A stretch of DNA of 17,594 nt from Bacillota bacterium. GTDB lineage: Bacteria > Bacillota > Clostridia > DSM-8532. The position numbers and the translations under genes are program-made. Numbering within the stretch: the stretch's first letter is position 1; each line of letters begins with the position of its first letter. The DNA is taken from the NCBI GenBank assembly GCA_023440865.1, contig JAEXRM010000088.1, positions 1-17,594 of the forward strand, given 5' to 3'. The notes under the pieces are model-generated. The model saw nothing but the letters and a program-made list of their open reading frames with translations, searched no databases and had not been told where the DNA came from. This document shows positions 12,803 through 17,594 of this stretch, piece after piece.

Positions 12803-15181
12803 TCAGGGTCGGGATCCGCCGGAACCGGTCATGCCGTCGTTCCGGTGCTTCGCCGCCTGCCTGCGGTCAAACCAGGCAAGCAGCGCCAGCATCGGCGCGC
12901 TGACGGCCGCCGCCGCCCCCTTGACCAGATGGGGCAGCCGGCTGAAGGCCTCGGGCGTCTCCGCCATCAGATGGGTCCAGGTGGCCGAGGGCGCCGCCGG
13001 CCCGTACGACCCGGTGGCCGAACCGTCCTCCGCCACCGCCTGACGGAACCCATCGCATACGCCATCCGCGACATCGCGCCACATGGCCTCGTGCGATCCG
13101 GCGACCTGCTCGTGGAACACATCCAGCGGATTCATGCCGCCGAATGCCGCCAGGTGGACGCCCTCCCGGATGGCGGCGACCGTTTCCAGATGCGTCGACC
13201 ATGCGCGGTCGAGCACCCGCAGCCACACCTGCCGCTCGATGCGCTCCGCCGCAGCACGCCCGCACCGGGTGACGCACCGGGCAAACAGCTCGGGCAGCAG
13301 CGATTCGGCGGAAGGCTCCGGCCGGCCGCCGGCAAGCACGCGCATGCGGCATGCGCGCATCGCCCGGTACTGACCGTCGGGCATGTCCTGGTACCTTGTC
13401 AGCTGGGCGCGCAGATCCTCATGGTACCCCTCGACAATGCGCTGTCCGGTACGGAAGGCCCTTGCGAACGCGGGATCCGCGGCATCCGACAAGCCTTCCC
13501 GCACCCGGATGCGCACCCGTTCCGGCACGAGCGCCCCGAACTGGAACCGTCGGTACAGCTCGTCCTCGAGGCTGACATGGAACCGGCTCTCTCCCGGATC
13601 GCCCTGCCTGCCGGCCCGTCCGCGCAGCTGCAGGTCCACGCGCCGGTGCTCATGCAGCGACGTGCCGAGCACCAGCAGGCCTCCGGCTCCGGCCACCTGC
13701 TCCCTGCGGGCTTCGTCCGATCCGCCGAGGCGGATGTCGACCCCACGTCCGGCCATGTTCGTGGACACGGTGACGGCGCCCGGCAGGCCGGCCTGCGCGA
13801 TGACGGCGGCCTCGTCCCGGTCGTTGCGCGCATTGAGCACCCTGCACGCGACACCTGCCTCACGCAGGCGTTCCGCCAGGCGTTCGGACTCCGCGACATC
13901 CACGGTGCCGATCAGAACCGGACGGCCCCTGCGATGGTTTTCGAGCGTTTCGTCGCATACGGCCCGGTACTTGTCCTCCAGGGTGGCATGCACGACATCC
14001 GGGTGGTCGATGCGCCGCAAGGGGGCATGAGGTTCGATCGGCACGACCGTGAGGCCGTACGCGCGCCGGAACTCATCCGATGACGGCGTTGCGGTGCCCG
14101 TCATGCCGGACAGGCGCGGATACTGCCGCAGGAAGTGCCGCATCGTCATGCTGGCAAGCAGGCATCCGCCCCGGCTCACGGCCAAACCCTCCCGTACCTC
14201 CACCGCCTCCTGAAGCAGAGCCGGCCAATGACGGTTTTCCGCGACCCGCCCGGTATGCGGGTCCACGAGCAGCACGCGGCCGTCCCGCACGATGTAGTCG
14301 CGGTCGCGCCGCAGCAGAAAACGCGCGGTGAGTGCGGCATGCAGCTTCGCCAGCAGTTCGGTTTCCGACCCGTCGTAGAGGTTGTCGACGACAAGCAGCC
14401 GCTCGGCAAGGCGGATGCCCGCATCAGAAAGCGTCACCTGCTGCTCGTTCACATCGAACAGCAGGTCGGTATCGGGTGTCATGGCCGCAGCCGTCTCCAT
14501 CGCGCGGTATGCCTGGGCCGCATTCTCATCCGACGCGCCGGCGAGCACCAGGGGCGTGCGGGCCTCGTCGATCAGCAGCGAGTCGGCCTCGTCGACGATC
14601 GCAGCCCGGTACGGACGTTGCACCTGCGCTTCGGGTACAAGCGCCATGCCGTCGCGCAGGTGGTCGAAGCCTGCCTCGCGGGCGGTCAGCCAGACAATGT
14701 CCGCGTCATAGGCAATCTTGCGTTCCGCGGGCGGACGCCGCGCGGTCACAAAATCCGTCGAGCATCCGAGCCGGCGGCAAACCGGCCCCACCCATCCGCA
14801 ATCACGCTCGGCCAGATAGTCGTTGAAGGTCAGGATGTGCACGCCGCCTTCCGCATGCACCAGCCAGCAGGCCGCAAGCGCGGCGGCGAGCGTCTTGCCC
14901 TCGCCGGTGGGCAGCTCCGCGACCATGCGCTCCGTCAGGCAGAGTGCCGCCGTCACCTGGTTTTCATGCACAATGTACCCGAAGGTGCGGCGCGCCGCCT
15001 CGCAGGCGGCAGCCAGAACGGTTCTGCGCGCGGCCGCGTCTGCCGGACGGCGCCCTGCCGATGCCGCCGCATTGTGCCCTTCCTGTGCCATGGAGGCGAG
15101 CTCCTGGTCGGAAAGGGATGTCAAGTTCCGGGCCAGCGCCGCAATCATGTGCGCTTCCCGGTTCAGCTCCAGTTTTGTCAT
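12803..15181 (-). CDS. secA2: Accessory Sec ATPase, SecA2-like
   Basis: The protein has 792 residues, shorter than housekeeping SecA. SecA motors use ATP to push unfolded proteins through SecYEG. Helicase-type motifs are complete: Walker A TGEGKT (92-97), NDYLAERD (120-127), DEAD (197-200) in DEADSLLIDEARTPLVLAG, SGMTGTA (358-364), STNMAGRGVDIRLGG (473-487) and QLRGRAGRQGDPG (518-530). The helical scaffold region is present (QVWLRVLDRAWSTHLETV at 651-668, NPLDVFHEQVAG at 684-695). The Cys-rich zinc-binding tail is absent. Instead the protein ends with a hydrophobic stretch near 754-771 and a short polar tail. From memory, the sequence resembles actinobacterial SecA2 more than Listeria or streptococcal SecA2. 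The ATG at 15181 has GGAGG 7 nt upstream. No SecY2, Asp or glycosyltransferase genes are nearby. The DNA is very GC-rich. Confidence 0.92.
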   Translation of the reverse strand: MTKLELNREAHMIAALARNLTSLSDQELASMAQEGHNAAASAGRRPADAAARRTVLAAACEAARRTFGYIVHENQVTAALCLTERMVAELPTGEGKTLAAALAACWLVHAEGGVHILTFNDYLAERDCGWVGPVCRRLGCSTDFVTARRPPAERKIAYDADIVWLTAREAGFDHLRDGMALVPEAQVQRPYRAAIVDEADSLLIDEARTPLVLAGASDENAAQAYRAMETAAAMTPDTDLLFDVNEQQVTLSDAGIRLAERLLVVDNLYDGSETELLAKLHAALTARFLLRRDRDYIVRDGRVLLVDPHTGRVAENRHWPALLQEAVEVREGLAVSRGGCLLASMTMRHFLRQYPRLSGMTGTATPSSDEFRRAYGLTVVPIEPHAPLRRIDHPDVVHATLEDKYRAVCDETLENHRRGRPVLIGTVDVAESERLAERLREAGVACRVLNARNDRDEAAVIAQAGLPGAVTVSTNMAGRGVDIRLGGSDEARREQVAGAGGLLVLGTSLHEHRRVDLQLRGRAGRQGDPGESRFHVSLEDELYRRFQFGALVPERVRIRVREGLSDAADPAFARAFRTGQRIVEGYHEDLRAQLTRYQDMPDGQYRAMRACRMRVLAGGRPEPSAESLLPELFARCVTRCGRAAAERIERQVWLRVLDRAWSTHLETVAAIREGVHLAAFGGMNPLDVFHEQVAGSHEAMWRDVADGVCDGFRQAVAEDGSATGSYGPAAPSATWTHLMAETPEAFSRLPHLVKGAAAAVSAPMLALLAWFDRRQAAKHRNDGMTGSGGSRP

Positions 15182-15221
15182 GAGGATGCCTCCCATCCGT
15201 TCGTTGCCGATGATGCATGCG

Positions 15222-15659
15222 TCAACGGAGGAAGGCGGCCAGGACGGGCCGGCGCACGGCGCCGGAACGGTCGAGCAGGGGAATGAGGCGGCTTGCCAGC
15301 GCAAGCCGGAGAAGCGATTGGACGCGGTGATTCCCCGGTGCTGCCGGACAGGCTGCACCCCGGGCGGAGACAATGCCTTGCGCCGGAGGAACGGCGACCG
15401 GCCGAACGCTGTCAAGATTGCGGTATACCGGCAAGCAACGCAGTTCGACGGGAATCCGGGCCAGCATCGATGACCGGCGCGGCGCACGCGCGATGCGTCC
15501 GCCCGCAGAGGCGGTGCGCCGCCCCCGGGCCATTGCACGCGGGTTGCAGGCGGATACCGGCTGGAAAGCGGCATGCGGCTTGCCGGCACACCGCACTTCC
15601 CCCTTCAGCCGCCATAGGGGCAGCAGCAGGCGCAGGATCCAACCAAGGATCGTCTCCAT
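15222..15659 (-). CDS. Unrecognised Arg-rich 145-residue protein upstream of secA2
   Basis: I do not recognise this protein. It opens with a hydrophobic or amphipathic helix (METILGWILRLLLPLWRLKG, residues 1-20). The rest is rich in Arg, Ala and Pro: about 23 Arg against about five acidic residues, with four scattered Cys. A C-terminal Leu-rich helical region spans about 112-145. There is no clear signal peptide cleavage site. ATG at 15659 has AAGGGAGG 4 nt upstream, and the gene ends 40 nt before the secA2 start on the same strand, so the two may be cotranscribed. The reading frame has strongly GC-rich third positions, but so does the surrounding DNA, which makes chance open frames common here. 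It could be a secA2 partner, a remnant or spurious. Confidence 0.5.
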   Translation of the reverse strand: METILGWILRLLLPLWRLKGEVRCAGKPHAAFQPVSACNPRAMARGRRTASAGGRIARAPRRSSMLARIPVELRCLPVYRNLDSVRPVAVPPAQGIVSARGAACPAAPGNHRVQSLLRLALASRLIPLLDRSGAVRRPVLAAFLR

Positions 15660-15676
15660 GCAGCCTCCCTTCCCGA

Positions 15677-15716
15677 CATGAGCCGACGTGTGCCGTCATG
15701 AGCCGACGTGTGCCGC
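15677..15716. repeat. 20-bp tandem repeat, two copies plus a decayed third
   Basis: CATGAGCCGACGTGTGCCGT (15677-15696) is followed directly by a copy differing only in the last base (15697-15716). A degenerate third copy with CATGTGCCGCC ends near 15737. It fills most of the 87-nt gap between the ABC-F stop and the start of the 145-residue gene. Confidence 0.9.
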
Positions 15717-15746
15717 CGTGCAACTTCATGTGCCGCCTGCTTCCGC

Positions 15747-17303
15747 TCAGACCACCTTCGTCGTCCAATCCTCGGCGTTCCAGACATCGGTGATCCAGTC
15801 CCGGTAAAACTCCGGTTCGTGGCAGACCAGCAGGATGGTGCCGCGGTACTCCGTGAGGGCCCGCGCCAGCTCGTCCTTCGCGTCCTGATCGAGGTGGTTC
15901 GTCGGCTCGTCGAGCACCAGGAAGTTCGACTCGCGCAGCATCAGGGCGCACAGGCGCACCTTGGCATTCTCGCCGCCGGAAAGCACCATCATCTGCGAGG
16001 TGATGTGCTCGGTGGTCAGGCCGCACTTGGCGAGCGCCGCACGCACCTCGCCGTTGCCCATCGATGGGAACGCGTGCCAGATCTCCTCGAGCGCCGTACG
16101 GCTGTTGTTTCGTGCCGATTCCTGCACGAAATGCCCGACGACCACATACGGATCGAGCGAGACGGTGCCGGCAAGCGGCTTGAGAAGCCCAAGCAGGGTG
16201 TTCATCAGCGTGGTTTTGCCAAGGCCGTTCACACCGCGCAGCGCGATCTTCTGCCCGCGTTCGACCGTCAGGTCGAGCGGACGGGTCAACGCCTCTTCAT
16301 ACCCGATCACGAGGCCGTTTGTCTGCACCAGCACGCGCCCGGGCGTGCGCGCCTCCGGGAACCGGAACGACGGCTTGGGCTTTTCCCGCGCGATGGTGAT
16401 GATGTCCATCTTGTCGAGCTTCTTCTGCCGGCTCTTGGCCATGTTGGTGGTCGCGACGCGCGCCTTGTTGCGGGCGATGAAGTCCTCGAGGCGGTCGATT
16501 TCCTTCTGCTGCTTCTCGAACGCCGCCTGCACCTGCGATTTCTTGAGCTCGTACATGGCGCGGAACTGCTCGTAGTTGCCGGCATACCGGGTGACCGCCG
16601 CATTCTCGGCATGATAGACGACGTTCACGACATCGTTGAGGAACGGGATGTCGTGCGACACGAGGATGAAGGCGTTCGGATAGTCCCTGAGGAAGCCCTT
16701 GAGCCAGGTGACATGCTTGTCGTCGAGGAAATTGGTCGGCTCGTCGAGGATGAGGATGAGCGGGTTCTCCAGCAGCAGCTTCGTCAGCAGCACCTTCGAG
16801 CGCTGGCCGCCGGACAGCTCCGCCACATCGCGATCAAGCCCGATGTCCCCCAACCCCAGGCCGTTGGCGACCTCCTCGATGCGGGCGTCGATGGTGTAGA
16901 AACCGCTGTGCTCGAGCTCGGACTGGATGTCGCCCACATCCTCCATCATCGCGTCGAGGCGAGCGGGGTCGGCCTCGCCCATCGCATCGTACAGGTCGAG
17001 CATCTCCCGCTCGAGGTCGAACATGTGCGCGAATGCCGTCCGCAGGATGTCACGGATCGTCTTCCCCCGCTCCAGGACCGTGTGCTGGTCGAGATAGCCG
17101 GTCGTGATGCGGTTGCACCATTCGACCTTGCCGGCATCGGGCATGAGCTTGCCCGTGATGATGTTCAGAAAGGTGGACTTGCCCTCGCCATTGGCGCCGA
17201 CGAGGCCCACGTGCTCGCCCTTGAGCAGGCGGAAGGAGACGTCCTCGAGGATCTGACGGCCCCCGAAGCCGTGGCTGACGTTGCTGACCGTGAGTATGCT
17301 CAT
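15747..17303 (-). CDS. ABC-F family ATPase (ribosome-associated type)
   Basis: The protein has 518 residues and two nucleotide-binding domains with no membrane segments, the ABC-F layout. Domain 1 has Walker A GANGEGKS (37-44), signature LSGGQ (163-167), Walker B LILDEPT (184-190) and switch His217. The charged linker at about 241-320 includes KSRQKKLDKMD. Domain 2 has Walker A NGLGKTT (359-365), LSGGE (441-445), LVLDEPT (462-468) and switch His495. ABC-F proteins bind the ribosomal E site and relieve stalling, and some confer antibiotic resistance. The linker is not obviously extended, so a housekeeping role similar to YbiT or YkpA is more likely than resistance. ATG at 17303 has GGAGG 10 nt upstream; the frame is open further to 17372 but without a better ribosome site. 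Confidence 0.95.
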   Translation of the reverse strand: MSILTVSNVSHGFGGRQILEDVSFRLLKGEHVGLVGANGEGKSTFLNIITGKLMPDAGKVEWCNRITTGYLDQHTVLERGKTIRDILRTAFAHMFDLEREMLDLYDAMGEADPARLDAMMEDVGDIQSELEHSGFYTIDARIEEVANGLGLGDIGLDRDVAELSGGQRSKVLLTKLLLENPLILILDEPTNFLDDKHVTWLKGFLRDYPNAFILVSHDIPFLNDVVNVVYHAENAAVTRYAGNYEQFRAMYELKKSQVQAAFEKQQKEIDRLEDFIARNKARVATTNMAKSRQKKLDKMDIITIAREKPKPSFRFPEARTPGRVLVQTNGLVIGYEEALTRPLDLTVERGQKIALRGVNGLGKTTLMNTLLGLLKPLAGTVSLDPYVVVGHFVQESARNNSRTALEEIWHAFPSMGNGEVRAALAKCGLTTEHITSQMMVLSGGENAKVRLCALMLRESNFLVLDEPTNHLDQDAKDELARALTEYRGTILLVCHEPEFYRDWITDVWNAEDWTTKVV

Positions 17304-17395
17304 GAAAGAAGGTTCCTCCACATGTTCGATTCCGGCCGCCGCACAGGCGATGCATGCAGCGCGATGCTCCATGGAACGGCGAACGGAGGCATATC

Positions 17396-17404
17396 ATTAT
17401 ATCA
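17396..17404 (-). promoter_or_regulatory. Extended -10 promoter for the ABC-F gene
   Basis: On the minus strand TGATATAAT (17404-17396) is a perfect extended -10 element (TG-N-TATAAT). The -35 region is poor, which extended -10 promoters tolerate. It lies about 93 nt before the ABC-F start. The small orphan gene and secA2 could be cotranscribed from it, as I see no terminator between them. Confidence 0.6.
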
Positions 17405-17440
17405 TCTCGATCCGGTCGGGGAAACAACCGGCTCGAGATG
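17403..17440. repeat. Long dyad between the DUF3842 and ABC-F genes
   Basis: CATCTCGA-N-CCGGT (17403-17416) is complementary to ACCGG-N-TCGAGATG (17427-17440), with one central mismatch and a 10-nt loop. It starts 9 nt after the DUF3842 stop and overlaps the upstream part of the ABC-F promoter. It has no U-run, so it is either a weak terminator, an operator, or both. Confidence 0.75.
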
Positions 17441-17449
17441 TCCCCCTGT

Positions 17450-17594
17450 TCAGCCGAGCATCGCGGACACCCATGCAACAGCCTGTTCGACATACTGGGC
17501 GACCGGTCTGTTCTCCACACCGGCCACCTGCACGCTGCACCGGCTGACGGGGATCAGATACTTGCGCGCTTCGCTGGCCCCGATCGCGCCGGCC
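17450..17594 (-). CDS. DUF3842-family protein, C-terminal fragment (runs off the window)
   Basis: Only the last 47 codons are present. They include GASEARKYLIPVSRCSVQVAG and end VEQAVAWVSAMLG before TGA at 17452-17450. The pattern GSS/GAS-EAKK-x-LIPV-x-RC-x-V-x-VAGV near the end is characteristic of DUF3842, a small Bacillota family of unknown function whose N-terminus looks like a nucleotide-binding fold. The frame runs in from beyond the window, so length and start are unknown. Confidence 0.72.
   Translation of the reverse strand, partial: AGAIGASEARKYLIPVSRCSVQVAGVENRPVAQYVEQAVAWVSAMLG

Noticed and set aside
12728..14083. A 451-codon plus-strand open frame antisense to secA2
   Set aside because: It lies opposite a gene with complete SecA motifs, begins in the tandem repeat, and has no family signature; GC-rich third positions produce such frames.
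14135..15286. A 383-codon plus-strand open frame antisense to secA2
   Set aside because: Same reason: an antisense shadow with many His, Arg and Gln residues and no plausible ribosome site or domain.
12803..15659. A full accessory Sec export locus (SecY2, Asp1-3, glycosyltransferases, Ser-rich adhesin)
   Set aside because: None of these partners is encoded in the window; only a SecA2-like motor is present.
15412..16026. A 204-codon minus-strand frame spanning the 20-bp tandem repeat
   Set aside because: It overlaps the 3' end of the ABC-F gene and the orphan gene in another frame, with Arg/His-rich shadow composition.
15747..17303. Antibiotic-resistance ABC-F protein
   Set aside because: The linker between the ATPase domains is not visibly extended and there is no leader peptide or resistance context, so resistance cannot be claimed.

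Overview
The window looks like chromosomal DNA of a GC-rich member of the Bacillota, with the Erysipelotrichia or a neighbouring lineage as my best guess. Three things point there: an ECF-type ThiT thiamine transporter under a terminator-type TPP riboswitch, an infC-rpmI-rplT operon behind an attenuator-type leader, and small families typical of Bacillota (DUF975, DUF3842). Against this, the SecA2-like gene and the MoxR/DUF58/SpoIIM/RDD operon resemble actinobacterial versions, so an actinobacterial or mosaic origin cannot be excluded from sequence alone. Almost everything is on the minus strand; only the DUF975 gene is on the plus strand. Domain names come from recognising motifs, not from a search.

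Layout, left to right. Positions 1-1383 hold the 5' end of pgk and a complete glycolytic gap gene, each with its own promoter, separated by a strong terminator. Positions 1409-8302 hold a tight seven-gene minus-strand operon. In transcription order it encodes a polytopic GPDPase_memb-like protein, a DUF4129 protein, a DUF4350 protein, a MoxR AAA+ ATPase, a DUF58 (vWA-like) protein, an RDD membrane protein and a SpoIIM/DUF95 membrane protein. Most of its junctions overlap or nearly touch. It is the best candidate here for a poorly described biological system: a membrane-anchored MoxR chaperone machine. A divergent DUF975 membrane protein gene (8569-9318) shares its promoter region.

Positions 9453-11727 hold a TrmH/SpoU-type rRNA methyltransferase and the translation operon infC-rpmI-rplT. 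infC appears to start at an AUC codon. Its leader carries three segments that can pair in two mutually exclusive ways, followed by an intrinsic terminator, as expected for L20-type autoregulation. Positions 11797-12734 hold thiT with its TPP riboswitch, terminator and promoter; the promoter sits inside a striking inverted-plus-tandem repeat.

Positions 12803-17594 are visibly richer in G and C. They hold an accessory SecA (SecA2-like, with no zinc-binding tail), an unrecognised Arg-rich 145-residue protein just upstream, an ABC-F ATPase, and the 3' end of a DUF3842 gene. A 20-bp tandem repeat lies between the ABC-F gene and the small orphan gene. No tRNA, rRNA, CRISPR array, transposase or phage gene was seen.
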